Below the pieces are notes generated by a model that did not search any database, was not told where the DNA came from, and was given only the letters and a program-made list of their open reading frames with translations. A stretch of DNA of 64,000 nt from UBA8752 sp002172485. GTDB taxonomy: Bacteria; Bacteroidota; Bacteroidia; Flavobacteriales_D; Sanyastnellaceae. Positions 17,142 to 25,889 of the stretch are shown piece by piece (within the stretch, counting starts at the first letter, position 1; each line of letters starts with the position of its first letter). The translations under genes were made by a program, and so were the position numbers. The stretch is from assembly GCA_042089915.1 (NCBI GenBank), contig JBELJZ010000010.1, forward strand, positions 21,699 to 85,698. Reading direction: 5' to 3'.

Positions 17142-18640
17142 CCGCCGGATCCACTGCCCGCCCTTCCATGCTCATGGCCTTGGCGCCCATCCTTCTGCTG
17201 GTCGCCCTGCTGGCCGCCGACGTGATGGCTTTTGGTGAAGACAGCAGCTACGGGAGCAACCAAGTGGCCCTGCTCATCGCATCCGGCGCCACCGTGGCTT
17301 TGGGCATGTACCGGGGCATGGGCTGGGACGCCTTCGAATCCCGAATCAAGGACACCTTGGGCGACGCCATTGGCGCCATCCTCATCCTCTTGCTCATCGG
17401 TGCCTTGGCCGGCACTTGGTTGGTGTCCGGCATCATTCCCACCCTCATCGATGTGGGGCTGGACGTTCTGAGCAAGGACATCTTCCTGCCCGCGGCTTGC
17501 ATTCTGTGCGCAGCAGTCAGTCTGGCCACCGGTTCCAGCTGGGGCACCGTGGGGACGGTGGGGGTCGCCCTCATCGGTATCGGACAAGCGCTCGGCCTGT
17601 CCGAAGGGTGGACCGCCGGCGCGATCATCTCTGGCGCTTACTTCGGGGACAAGCTGTCCCCCTTGTCGGACACGACCAACCTCGCCCCGACCGTGGCTGG
17701 GACGGACCTCTTCACCCACATCCGCTTCATGCTGTGGACGACGGTCCCGAGCATCCTCATTGCGCTGGTGGTCTTCACCTTCGCCGGCATTGGCGCAGAA
17801 GGCCCTGCCGACATGGGACAGGCTGCCGTGCTTCAGGAGGTGCTCGCACAGCACTTCAACCTGCACTGGGCCCTGTTCCTGGTCCCTGTGGGGGTCATCG
17901 TCCTGATCGCCCGAAAGGTATCGCCGGTCCCGGCCCTCTTCCTCGGCGTTTTCGGCGGTGCTTTGGCCGCCCTGGTGGCGCAGCCCGACCTCATCCGTGC
18001 TCTTGGATCCGATGCCATCGGTCCCGCCTTGGGTATTGGAGAGACCTACCTGGGAACCGCCTTTGGGACCCTCATGACGGCCGCTGCGCTCGATACCGCC
18101 ATTGAAACCGGCAACCCGGTGGTCAACGACCTCCTCACAGCGGGCGGCATGGCGGGCATGCTCAACACCGTCTGGCTCATCCTCTGTGCGCTGACCTTCG
18201 GTGCCGTGATGGGCGCCGCGGGCTTCCTTGAGCGCATCACCGCCGGCATCCTCACCGCCGTTCGCGGCACCTTCTCCCTCGTCTTCGGCACGGCATTTTC
18301 GAGCGTGGTATTCAATGTCATCGCGGCGGACCAATACATCGCCATCGTCGTTCCGGGCCGCATGTTCCGGGAGGCGTATGCCCAGCGTGGTGTCGCACCA
18401 CAAGTGTTGAGTCGGACATTGGAGGATGCGGGGACCGTAACCAGTGTCCTCATCCCTTGGAACACCTGCGGCGTGGCCCAGAGCGGCGTGCTCGGGGTCA
18501 GCGTGTTGGCGTTTGCGCCATACTGCGTATTCAACTACGTGTCTCCCTTCATGACCTTGCTCGTGGCCGCTTTGGGATTCCGCATTCCGCAGTTGACTCC
18601 ACCTGAGGGCAAGGATTCTTCTCCATCGGGAACCCACTGA
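17138..18640 (+). CDS. nhaC: NhaC-family Na+/H+ antiporter
   Basis: Polytopic inner-membrane secondary transporter, 500 aa with about eleven to twelve hydrophobic helices. Family segments include 'SSWGTVGTVGVALIGIG', 'AGAIISGAYFGDKLSPLSDT' and 'IPWNTCGVAQSGVLGV'. These conserved Asp and polar residues are typical of NhaC, which exchanges cytoplasmic Na+ for external H+ (some relatives exchange malate or lactate, so substrate is inferred). ATG 17138 overlaps the YbbR-like stop (ATGA), so it is part of the nusB operon. Confidence 0.92.
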   Translation: MTAGSTARPSMLMALAPILLLVALLAADVMAFGEDSSYGSNQVALLIASGATVALGMYRGMGWDAFESRIKDTLGDAIGAILILLLIGALAGTWLVSGIIPTLIDVGLDVLSKDIFLPAACILCAAVSLATGSSWGTVGTVGVALIGIGQALGLSEGWTAGAIISGAYFGDKLSPLSDTTNLAPTVAGTDLFTHIRFMLWTTVPSILIALVVFTFAGIGAEGPADMGQAAVLQEVLAQHFNLHWALFLVPVGVIVLIARKVSPVPALFLGVFGGALAALVAQPDLIRALGSDAIGPALGIGETYLGTAFGTLMTAAALDTAIETGNPVVNDLLTAGGMAGMLNTVWLILCALTFGAVMGAAGFLERITAGILTAVRGTFSLVFGTAFSSVVFNVIAADQYIAIVVPGRMFREAYAQRGVAPQVLSRTLEDAGTVTSVLIPWNTCGVAQSGVLGVSVLAFAPYCVFNYVSPFMTLLVAALGFRIPQLTPPEGKDSSPSGTH

Positions 18641-18652
18641 CCCTTCGGCGTG

Positions 18653-18660
18653 TTGGATTG
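18653..18660 (+). promoter_or_regulatory. Weak -7-like box before uvrA
   Basis: TTGGATTG ends exactly 4 nt before the uvrA ATG. It has two mismatches to TAnnTTTG, so it rests mainly on the recurrent spacing. Confidence 0.25.
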
Positions 18661-18664
18661 ACCC

Positions 18665-21538
18665 ATGGACGCCTACGCCTCCCTTCAGGACGACCGAACC
18701 ATCCGCGTGGAGCGGGCGGCAGAAAACAACCTCCAGCAAATCGATGTGGAAATCCCACGCGACAAGCTTGTGGTCGTCACCGGCGTGAGCGGGTCGGGCA
18801 AATCGAGTTTGGCGTTTGACACCCTGCATGCCGAAGGACAGCGCCGCTACCTCGAGACGTTCAGCGCCTATGCCCGGCAATTCATGGGCGGACTGGAGCG
18901 CCCCAAGGTGGAGCGCATCACAGGGTTGAGTCCCGTCATCGCCATCGAGCAGAAGACGATCAGCCGCAACCCCCGTTCCACGGTGGGTACTGTGACAGAG
19001 CTGCTGGACTTCCTGCGCGTGTTGTTTGCCCGCGCCGCCACGGCCTATTCCAGCGCCACGGGAGAGCCGATGGTGCGGTTCACGGATGAAGGCATCCTGT
19101 CGCGCATCGTCGAGGACTACGCCGGCGAACGGCTGCTCTTGTTGGCGCCGCTGGTGCGCGGTCGGAAGGGGCACTACCGCGAACTTTTCGAGACCATTCA
19201 GAAACAAGGCTACCTCCGCGCCCGGGTGGATGGTGAAGTGGTGGAGCTGGAGAAGGGCTTTCGCGTGGACCGCTACAAGGTGCACGACATCGAGGTTGTG
19301 GTGGACCGCATCGTCGTCCCCGAACCGCCCGCCCTCGACGACGAAGGCAAGCCCGCCAGCGAAGATACGGAGCGGGTCATGCGCTCGGTGCGGACGGCTC
19401 TCGCCATGGGCAAGGGCAGCATGATGGTCCTCCCCGTGGATGATGCCGTGCCGCGTCATTTCTCGCGCGCCTTGATGTGTCCGACCACGGGCATCAGTTA
19501 CCCGGAGCCCGAGCCCAACCTCTTTTCATTCAACTCCCCTTACGGTGCTTGCACGACCTGCAACGGCTTGGGCCAGGTGGCTGAAGCCTCGCGCGAGCTG
19601 ATCATTCCGGACGGGTCCAAGAACCTGCGCCAAGGCGGCCTGGCTCCCCTGGGCGTCCTCAAGACGGGGTGGACCCGAACCGTGGTGGAGGCCATGCTGG
19701 TCGCGGCGGGACATTCCGCCCGGACCCCCCTGCAAGACGTGGACGAAGCCACCTTGTCCGCCGTTCTCTACGGGGCGGACCAGCCCGTCGTGGTGCCGGG
19801 TAAGGCCGGAACCCGGGAACGGCGCGTTCGCTTCGACGGGGTCATCGCGACCATCGAGCGCACGGCCAAAGACGCCTCCGGCGCCCCACTCAAGCGATGG
19901 GCACAGAAATTCCTGAAAAAGCGACCGTGCCCTTCCTGTGGCGGCTCGCGGCTCCAGCCCACGGCCCACCAGTTCAAGATCGACGGCGTGACCCTCCCCG
20001 ATGTGGTGAACATGGACCTGCGCGACCTGCAAGTCTGGGCGAACGGCGCACTCGCCGCACTGGGAGAGCGGGAAGCCGCCATCGCCAAGGAGCCGCTCCA
20101 GGAAATCCGGGCGAGACTGGGCTTCCTGCTCGACATGGGGTTGGACTACCTCACCCTCGACCGCCCGGCCCGCTCGCTCAGTGGCGGTGAAGCCCAGCGC
20201 ATCCGCTTGGCCACCCAGATCGGCTCCAAATTGACCGGAGTCCTCTACATCCTCGACGAGCCAAGCATCGGGCTCCACCAACGGGACAACCAGCGGCTCA
20301 TCGACAGCCTCAAAGCCCTGCGCGACGTCGGCAACACCGTCATCGTCGTCGAACACGACGAAGACATGATGCGCCAAGCCGACCACCTGATCGACATCGG
20401 TCCCGGGGCCGGCAAACATGGCGGCAAGGTGGTGGCGCAAGGTCCTCCCGAATCCCACCTCGCGCAGGACAGCGTGACCGCACAGTTTCTCGATGGACGG
20501 CAGCACATCGCCATTCCAGCGAAGCGCCGGAAAGGCAATCGGAAAAAGCTGTCCCTCCTCGGCGCCTCCGGACACAACCTCAAAGGGGTCGACCTCAAAC
20601 TCCCGCTGGGCACCTTCATCTGCGTCACCGGCGTCAGCGGAAGCGGCAAGAGCACGCTCATCAACCAGACGCTCCACCCTGCGTTGCACAACCACTTCTA
20701 CGAGGAGACCAAGCGCCCCCTCCCCTTCAAGAAGCTCAATGGCCTGCAGCACCTCGACAAGGTGATCGCCATCGACCAGAGTCCCATTGGCCGGACGCCG
20801 AGGTCCAATCCGGCGACCTACACCGGGGTGTTCAACGAGATCCGCAACCTCTTCACCCAACTGCCGGAGGCCAAAATTCGGGGGTACAAGCCCGGGCGCT
20901 TCTCCTTCAATGTGGCCGGTGGGCGCTGTGAAACCTGCAAGGGGGCCGGTCTCCGCACCATTGAAATGAACTTCCTCCCAGATGTCCATGTGCAATGCGA
21001 AGACTGCGGAGGAAAACGCTACAACCGCGAGACCGTGGAGGTCCGCTACCGCGGCAAGTCCATAGCCGATGTTCTCGCCATGACGGTGGAAGAAGCCCTG
21101 GAGTTCTTCGATGCCCACCCCAAAATCAAGCGGGTGTGCAGCACGCTGCGGGACGTCGGGCTCGGCTACATCACCTTGGGACAGCCTTCCACCACCTTGT
21201 CCGGTGGAGAGGCCCAACGCGTCAAACTCTCCACTGAATTGGCCCGCAAGGGCACCGGGAACACCTTCTACATCCTCGACGAACCCACGACGGGCCTGCA
21301 TTTCCAAGACGTGGACATGCTATTGAAGGTGCTCCACCGGCTGGTCGACCAAGGCAATACCGTGCTGGTCATCGAACACCAGCTCGACGTGGCCTGCAAT
21401 GCGGACCACATCGTGGACATCGGTCCGGAGGGCGGCACCGGCGGTGGCACCATCATCGCACAAGGGACTCCGGAGGAGGTGGCACAGGGACCTGGAGCAA
21501 CCGCCCCATTCCTTCGCCAGATGCTGGAGCGCCAATAA
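18665..21538 (+). CDS. uvrA: Excinuclease ABC subunit A
   Basis: DNA damage-recognition ATPase of nucleotide excision repair, acting with UvrB and UvrC. 957 aa, slightly longer than the usual 940. Two ABC modules: Walker A 'GVSGSGKSSLAFDT' near residue 40 and 'GVSGSGKSTLINQTL' near 660; signatures 'SLSGGEAQRIRLATQIGS' and 'TLSGGEAQRVKLSTELA'. Zinc-binding segments are 'CPSCGGSRLQPTAHQF' and 'CETCKGAG...CEDCGGKRYN'. The N-terminus 'IRVERAAENNLQQIDVEIPR' fits the start at 18665. Confidence 0.98.
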   Translation: MDAYASLQDDRTIRVERAAENNLQQIDVEIPRDKLVVVTGVSGSGKSSLAFDTLHAEGQRRYLETFSAYARQFMGGLERPKVERITGLSPVIAIEQKTISRNPRSTVGTVTELLDFLRVLFARAATAYSSATGEPMVRFTDEGILSRIVEDYAGERLLLLAPLVRGRKGHYRELFETIQKQGYLRARVDGEVVELEKGFRVDRYKVHDIEVVVDRIVVPEPPALDDEGKPASEDTERVMRSVRTALAMGKGSMMVLPVDDAVPRHFSRALMCPTTGISYPEPEPNLFSFNSPYGACTTCNGLGQVAEASRELIIPDGSKNLRQGGLAPLGVLKTGWTRTVVEAMLVAAGHSARTPLQDVDEATLSAVLYGADQPVVVPGKAGTRERRVRFDGVIATIERTAKDASGAPLKRWAQKFLKKRPCPSCGGSRLQPTAHQFKIDGVTLPDVVNMDLRDLQVWANGALAALGEREAAIAKEPLQEIRARLGFLLDMGLDYLTLDRPARSLSGGEAQRIRLATQIGSKLTGVLYILDEPSIGLHQRDNQRLIDSLKALRDVGNTVIVVEHDEDMMRQADHLIDIGPGAGKHGGKVVAQGPPESHLAQDSVTAQFLDGRQHIAIPAKRRKGNRKKLSLLGASGHNLKGVDLKLPLGTFICVTGVSGSGKSTLINQTLHPALHNHFYEETKRPLPFKKLNGLQHLDKVIAIDQSPIGRTPRSNPATYTGVFNEIRNLFTQLPEAKIRGYKPGRFSFNVAGGRCETCKGAGLRTIEMNFLPDVHVQCEDCGGKRYNRETVEVRYRGKSIADVLAMTVEEALEFFDAHPKIKRVCSTLRDVGLGYITLGQPSTTLSGGEAQRVKLSTELARKGTGNTFYILDEPTTGLHFQDVDMLLKVLHRLVDQGNTVLVIEHQLDVACNADHIVDIGPEGGTGGGTIIAQGTPEEVAQGPGATAPFLRQMLERQ

Positions 21539-21555
21539 GCTGAGGGAAAAAGCGT

Positions 21556-21563
21556 TATATTTT
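21556..21563 (+). promoter_or_regulatory. Putative -7 box of the LOG-family gene
   Basis: TATATTTT, one mismatch to TAnnTTTG, ends 4 nt before ATG 21568 in a short AT-rich patch between uvrA and this gene. Confidence 0.45.
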
Positions 21564-21567
21564 ATTT

Positions 21568-22263
21568 ATGGCGCAGAAACCCCACATTGACCCGAGGAGC
21601 TGGAACGACATCAAGGCCCACGACAGCTGGTCCATTTTCAAGATCATGTCGGAATTCGTGGAAGGCTTTGAAAGCCTTCAACGCGTCGGCCCCTGCATCA
21701 GCATCTTCGGATCGGCCCGAAAGGGTGAAGACCACCCGGATTACCAACTGGCGGTCGAGACCGGCAAGAAGCTCGTCGAACATGGCTACGGGGTCATCAC
21801 GGGAGGCGGTCCTGGCATCATGGAAGCCGGCAACCGCGGTGCCCACGAAGGCAATGGCGTGTCCGTCGGCCTCAACATGGACCTGCCCCACGAACAGCAC
21901 CACAACCCCTACATCAATCCGGACAAGAGCCTCGAATTCGACCACTTCTTCGTCCGGAAGGTGATGTTCATGAAGTATTCCCAAGGGTACATCGTACTCC
22001 CGGGCGGATTCGGCACGCTGGATGAGCTCTTCGAAGCCATCACCCTCATTCAGACGGGCAAATCCAAGCGTTTCCCCATCATCCTGATGCGGAGCAAGTT
22101 CTGGAGCGGTCTGATGGAGTGGATCAAACAGACACTGCTAGAGGAGAACGCCACCATCAGCGCCAAGGATCTCGACCTGATCCACATCGTGGACACTCCG
22201 GAGGAAGCCGTCGCCATCCTCGACGACTTTTACGAAAACTACTTGCTCAAGCCCAACTTCTGA
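21568..22263 (+). CDS. LOG-family (lysine decarboxylase-like) nucleotide phosphoribohydrolase
   Basis: 231 aa Rossmann-fold protein. 'ISIFGSARKGEDHPDYQLA', 'VITGGGPGIMEAGNRGA' and 'VLPGGFGTLDELFEAITL' (PGGxGTxxE) are the LOG motifs. Characterised relatives cleave cytokinin riboside or purine nucleoside 5'-monophosphates to base plus ribose 5-phosphate. Cytoplasmic, with no signal peptide. The substrate here is inferred from family only. Start chosen at ATG 21568. Confidence 0.9.
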   Translation: MAQKPHIDPRSWNDIKAHDSWSIFKIMSEFVEGFESLQRVGPCISIFGSARKGEDHPDYQLAVETGKKLVEHGYGVITGGGPGIMEAGNRGAHEGNGVSVGLNMDLPHEQHHNPYINPDKSLEFDHFFVRKVMFMKYSQGYIVLPGGFGTLDELFEAITLIQTGKSKRFPIILMRSKFWSGLMEWIKQTLLEENATISAKDLDLIHIVDTPEEAVAILDDFYENYLLKPNF

Positions 22264-22283
22264 GCAACCCGATCATCGGATTC

Positions 22284-22291
22284 AACGTTTG
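22284..22291 (+). promoter_or_regulatory. Putative -7 box of the 22298 lipoprotein gene
   Basis: AACGTTTG, one mismatch to TAnnTTTG, ends 6 nt before ATG 22298. Confidence 0.35.
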
Positions 22292-22297
22292 GCACGC

Positions 22298-22684
22298 ATG
22301 AAGACCCGAGCATGGATGGCGTGTGTGGTGCTGGCATTTGCAAGCTGTGAAGGTGCGACCACGATGACGCACACTTTCCACAACCGCACACAGGACACCC
22401 TCACGCTCCTCGCCCAGTTCGACAGCCTGCCCTTTTTCGATTCCGTTCCGGCGGTGTTGCCGCCGAATGCCCAGCATACCGTCTACACGTACGACATGCT
22501 CGGAAAATGCACGAACTGCGGAGCATTGCAGGCGGCCACGCCCTGGCTGGACACCCTGGAACTTGAACATGCGGTGTGGGCGGAATACCCTGCTGAATCC
22601 GACTGGTACACCGAGGTATCCGAGGGTACGACGTGGATTCGATTTGACCACACCCTGAACATCGGAATTGAAATGGTGGAATGA
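22298..22684 (+). CDS. Small lipoprotein of unknown function
   Basis: 128 aa. The N-terminus 'MKTRAWMACVVLAFASC' is a lipoprotein signal with lipobox LAFASC. The mature part is an all-beta-looking sequence ('THTFHNRTQDTLTLLAQF') with two more cysteines ('GKCTNCGA') that could bind metal or form a disulfide. I do not recognise the family. ATG 22298 is preferred over an in-frame TTG three codons upstream because it opens the signal peptide and follows the promoter-like box. Confidence 0.65.
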   Translation: MKTRAWMACVVLAFASCEGATTMTHTFHNRTQDTLTLLAQFDSLPFFDSVPAVLPPNAQHTVYTYDMLGKCTNCGALQAATPWLDTLELEHAVWAEYPAESDWYTEVSEGTTWIRFDHTLNIGIEMVE

Positions 22685-22703
22685 GTCCTGCACCTTCATT
22701 AGG

Positions 22704-22711
22704 CAAATTCG
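22704..22711 (+). promoter_or_regulatory. Weak -7-like box before the 22716 gene
   Basis: CAAATTCG ends 4 nt before ATG 22716. It differs from TAnnTTTG at two positions, but its distance to the start is the recurrent one. Confidence 0.28.
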
Positions 22712-22715
22712 CGCC

Positions 22716-22985
22716 ATGAAACGCCTGCTTCTTTTGGTCCTGCTTTCGCCTGTGATCCTGTTCTCCCAACTGCCGTTCGACCTCACCGTTCTGGCTCAAC
22801 CCTTCACCCCCTTGCTAGAATCCACAGCCCTGGAAACCAGTCAATATGACGACTCAAACAGGTGGGTTGAACCGGAGTTTTCTGTGCCGCTCGGATTCGA
22901 TTTCAACTACAGTGGCTATGTCATTGACGCCCTCGATCAGGTCGGCCTCGGGGCCGCGATGATGGGGCCGTCCAGCGCTTGGTGA
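22716..22985 (+). CDS. Short secreted protein, possibly a truncated remnant
   Basis: 89 aa with a clear signal peptide ('MKRLLLLVLLSPVILFSQ'). The mature part reads like the first strands of a secreted beta-sandwich ('FSVPLGFDFNYSGYVIDAL') and then stops abruptly after 'MMGPSSAW'. No continuation in another frame is evident before the terminator downstream. It may be a small functional secreted protein or the 5' remnant of a longer gene. Function unknown. Confidence 0.5.
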   Translation: MKRLLLLVLLSPVILFSQLPFDLTVLAQPFTPLLESTALETSQYDDSNRWVEPEFSVPLGFDFNYSGYVIDALDQVGLGAAMMGPSSAW

Positions 22986-23012
22986 AGCACTGACGGGCTG
23001 ACAGCCTGACAC

Positions 23013-23054
23013 GCAAAATCCGGTGGCCTACTGTCAGGTCGTCGGATTTTTTGC
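23013..23054 (+). terminator. Rho-independent terminator upstream of htpG
   Basis: GCAAAATCCG (23013-23022) pairs with CGGATTTTTTGC (23043-23054) around a 20 nt loop, and the descending arm carries the T run. A competing stem uses CCTGAC (near 23004) with GTCAGG (near 23033). It would end transcripts of the two small genes before htpG. Confidence 0.6.
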
Positions 23055-23109
23055 TTTGGCACCGCCCGGCACGGGATTTGACCTATGCCGGTCACGACAT
23101 TGATTCATC

Positions 23110-25065
23110 ATGCAACAAGGCCAGATCAACGTACAGACGGAAAACATCTTTCCGATCATCAAGAAGTTCCTCTACAGCGACCACGAGATCTTCCTGCGGG
23201 AGCTCGTGTCCAATGCTGTGGACGCCACCCAGAAGCGCAAAGCCCTCATCCGGGTTGGTGAAATCCAAGGCAATGCCGACGGCGCGCAGGTCCACATCCT
23301 GCTCGACGACGAGGCCAGAACCCTGACCATTCGGGATGCCGGAATCGGCATGACCGAGGCGGAGGTCGACAAGTACATCAACCAGATCGCTTTCTCGGGC
23401 GCCACCGAGTTCGTGGAGCAGTTCCAGGAGAAGTATGCGGACAAGTCCGACGCCAAAGAAGCCATCATCGGCCACTTCGGACTCGGTTTTTACAGCGCCT
23501 TCATGGTGGCCGACCGCGTCGACATCTACTCCTGGAGCCAGCGCAAGGACGCTGCGCCCGTGAAGTGGACGTGCGACGGGTCCCCCAACTTCGAGATGGG
23601 CGCCATCTCCGAAGACGACTTCAAGGCCCTCGGCCGCTCCGACGACCAGCTCCACGGTACCGACATTGTACTGCACCTCGGAGAGGATGGTACCGAGTTC
23701 GGTGAAGATGCCCGCATCTCCGGCATCCTTGAGAAGTACTGCAAGTTCATGCCGGTCCCGGTCATCTTCGGCACAAGGACCGAGTACATCGACGATCCGG
23801 AGGGCGCCAAGGACGAGGAGGGCAACGTCAAGCGCGTACCCGTCGAGGAGCCCCGCATCGTCAACGACACCGACGCCATCTGGCTCAAATCCCCGGCCGA
23901 CCTCGAGGACCAGGATTACCTCGAATTCTACCGGACGCTCTACCCGATGAACTTCGAGGAGCCGCTGTTCCAGATCCACCTCAACGTGGACTTTCCCTTC
24001 AACCTCACGGGCATTCTCTACTTCCCCAAGCTGAAGAAGGAAATGGACCTGCAACGCAACAAAATCCACCTCTACAGCAACCAGGTCTTCATCACGGACA
24101 ACGTGGAGAACATCGTCCCGGACTTCCTGACGCTGCTCCACGGCGTCATTGACTCCCCAGACATTCCGCTCAACGTCTCCCGCTCCTACCTGCAGGAGGA
24201 CGCCAACGTCAAGAAGATCACCGCCCACATTTCCAAGAAGGTCAGCGACAAACTCGCCAAGATGTTCAAGGACGACCGGGCCGACTTCGAGTCCAAGTGG
24301 CAAGACATTCAGGTCTTCACCGAGTACGGCATGCTCATGGACGAGAAGTTCTTCGAGCGTGCCGGCAAATTTGCCCTGTACAAGGACACCGAAGGCACGT
24401 ACCGCACCATGGAGGAACTCCTCGAAACGGTCAAGGAAGCCCACACCGACAGGGACGGCAACGTGGTCATGCTCTACACCCCCGATCCCGAAGGACAGCA
24501 TGGGTATGTCAGCGCTGCGCGCGATGCAGGCTACACCGTGCTCCACCTCGAGAGCCCGTTGACTTCCCACCTCATCCAGAAGTTGGAAATGGGCAGTGGT
24601 GACACGAAGGTCCAGTTCCGCCGTGTCGACGCCGACATCGTCGACCGCTTGATTCCCAAGGAGGACGCGCCGGAGAGCGCGCTGACCGAGGAGCAGCAGA
24701 CCGCCCTGAAGGAGGAGTTCGAAGGCATTGTACCGGACAAGACCGTTTACAAGGTGGCCTTTGCCCCCATGTCCCCCACCGCTCCGCCCGTGACCATCAC
24801 CCAAAGCGAGTTCATGCGCCGCATGAAAGAGCAGCAGCGCGTCGGTGGAGGCGGCATGGCCATGTTTGGCGACATGCCCGACACCTACGACCTCATCTTC
24901 AATGCCAACCACCCGCTCGTAACCAGCTGGGCGGGTTCCGATACCGAGGTCCGCAAGCCGAAGGTGGAGCGCGCCGTGGCATTGGCCAGGCTTTCTCAAG
25001 GCCTCCTCGTCGGCGAAGAGCTGACCCGCTTCATCGCGGAGGGCTACGATGCCCTGGGCGAATGA
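23110..25065 (+). CDS. htpG: Molecular chaperone HtpG (Hsp90)
   Basis: Cytosolic ATP-dependent Hsp90 chaperone, 651 aa, within family range. The N-terminal GHKL ATPase is evident: 'FLRELVSNAVDATQKRK' (catalytic Glu and the Mg-binding Asn), 'IRDAGIGMTEAEVDKYINQI' and 'IGHFGLGFYSAFMVAD'. Middle domain: 'GILYFPKLKKEMDLQRNKIH', 'LYSNQVFITDN' and 'DIPLNVSRSYLQ'. Start ATG 23110 matches the family N-terminus (MQQGQINVQTENIF). No convincing -7 box was found near the start, so a stress-specific promoter is possible. The stop overlaps the following TerB/J-domain gene. Confidence 0.97.
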   Translation: MQQGQINVQTENIFPIIKKFLYSDHEIFLRELVSNAVDATQKRKALIRVGEIQGNADGAQVHILLDDEARTLTIRDAGIGMTEAEVDKYINQIAFSGATEFVEQFQEKYADKSDAKEAIIGHFGLGFYSAFMVADRVDIYSWSQRKDAAPVKWTCDGSPNFEMGAISEDDFKALGRSDDQLHGTDIVLHLGEDGTEFGEDARISGILEKYCKFMPVPVIFGTRTEYIDDPEGAKDEEGNVKRVPVEEPRIVNDTDAIWLKSPADLEDQDYLEFYRTLYPMNFEEPLFQIHLNVDFPFNLTGILYFPKLKKEMDLQRNKIHLYSNQVFITDNVENIVPDFLTLLHGVIDSPDIPLNVSRSYLQEDANVKKITAHISKKVSDKLAKMFKDDRADFESKWQDIQVFTEYGMLMDEKFFERAGKFALYKDTEGTYRTMEELLETVKEAHTDRDGNVVMLYTPDPEGQHGYVSAARDAGYTVLHLESPLTSHLIQKLEMGSGDTKVQFRRVDADIVDRLIPKEDAPESALTEEQQTALKEEFEGIVPDKTVYKVAFAPMSPTAPPVTITQSEFMRRMKEQQRVGGGGMAMFGDMPDTYDLIFNANHPLVTSWAGSDTEVRKPKVERAVALARLSQGLLVGEELTRFIAEGYDALGE

Positions 25066-25817
25066 GGCACGCAAAGTGGATTGGCGGCGCGCTGGGCTGG
25101 GCGCTGGGCGGCCCCATCGGTGCCATCTTCGGTTACGCCTTCGGCTCCATGGTGGGCGACACCAGCCTCTCCGTGGAGCATGGTGGCGCCGGCGGAGGGC
25201 GTGGGCATCAGAGCGGACCTCGTCGCCGGCAGACCGGTAGCGGGGATTTCGCCGCGTCGATGATCGTGTTGAGCGCGGCTGTGATGAAGGCCGACGACCG
25301 CATCCTGAAGTCTGAACTGGACTATGTGAAGCGGTTCTTCGTCAGCAACTTTGGCCAGCACCAAGCAGAGCGGTATGTGCTCACCCTCCGGGAAGTCCTC
25401 AAGCAGGACGTCGACACCCGCGCCGTCTGCCGTCAGATTCACGGCATGATGGAGCACAGCAAGCGGCTCTTGCTGCTCCAGTACCTGTTTGGCATTGCCC
25501 AGGCTGATGGCCACGTGGATGTGCGGGAAGTCGAGGTCATCCGACGCATGGCCCAATGGCTGGGCATCAGCGAGAAGGACCTCAAGTCCATCGAAGCCAC
25601 CTTCTACACCGATGTGGCTTCCCACTATGCGGTTCTCGAAGTGTCGGAATCGGCCTCCGATGGCGAGGTGAAAAAGGCCTACCGCCGCATGGCTGTGAAA
25701 TTCCACCCCGACAAGGTGGGCGACATGGGGGCCGACTATCAGAAGCAGGCCCGGGCCCGATTCGACCGCATCCAGGTGGCCTACGAAGAGATCAAGAAGC
25801 AACGGGGCATGAAGTGA
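25062..25817 (+). CDS. TerB and J-domain co-chaperone (DjlA-like)
   Basis: 251 aa. The N-terminus has a glycine-rich hydrophobic segment ('GGALGWALGGPIGAIFGYAF') as in membrane-associated DjlA-type proteins. Residues about 65-175 form a TerB-like helical domain ('VLSAAVMKADDRILKSELDY', 'GIAQADGHVDVREVEVI'). The C-terminus is a J domain with the essential HPD ('AVKFHPDKVGDMG'). J domains stimulate DnaK ATPase. Its ATG overlaps the htpG stop, so an Hsp90 and an Hsp40-like co-chaperone are made together. Confidence 0.88.
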   Translation: MRHAKWIGGALGWALGGPIGAIFGYAFGSMVGDTSLSVEHGGAGGGRGHQSGPRRRQTGSGDFAASMIVLSAAVMKADDRILKSELDYVKRFFVSNFGQHQAERYVLTLREVLKQDVDTRAVCRQIHGMMEHSKRLLLLQYLFGIAQADGHVDVREVEVIRRMAQWLGISEKDLKSIEATFYTDVASHYAVLEVSESASDGEVKKAYRRMAVKFHPDKVGDMGADYQKQARARFDRIQVAYEEIKKQRGMK

Positions 25818-25840
25818 GCTCCGCAATGTGCACGACAAGA

Positions 25841-25870
25841 AAAAAGCCGGACCCTCGGGCCCGGCTTTTT
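25841..25870. terminator. Bidirectional intrinsic terminator
   Basis: AAAAAGCCGG (25841-25850) and CCGGCTTTTT (25861-25870) form a perfect 10 bp stem. The inner CCC-TC-GGG adds three more pairs. A and T runs flank both arms, so it can end the htpG transcript on the plus strand and the C25 peptidase transcript on the minus strand. Confidence 0.9.
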
Positions 25871-25889
25871 CATGCTGTTGTGTTTCGAA

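Noticed and set aside
16943..19459. 838-codon minus-strand frame across nhaC and uvrA
   Set aside because: It spans two well-identified genes in the opposite strand and has His/Gln/Gly-rich composition without any domain; an artefact of codon bias.
19526..21307. 593-codon minus-strand frame inside uvrA
   Set aside because: UvrA zinc fingers and ABC motifs occupy the plus strand throughout this span.
23092..25074. 660-codon minus-strand frame opposite htpG
   Set aside because: Antisense shadow of the Hsp90 gene, dominated by Val, Leu, Glu and Asp.
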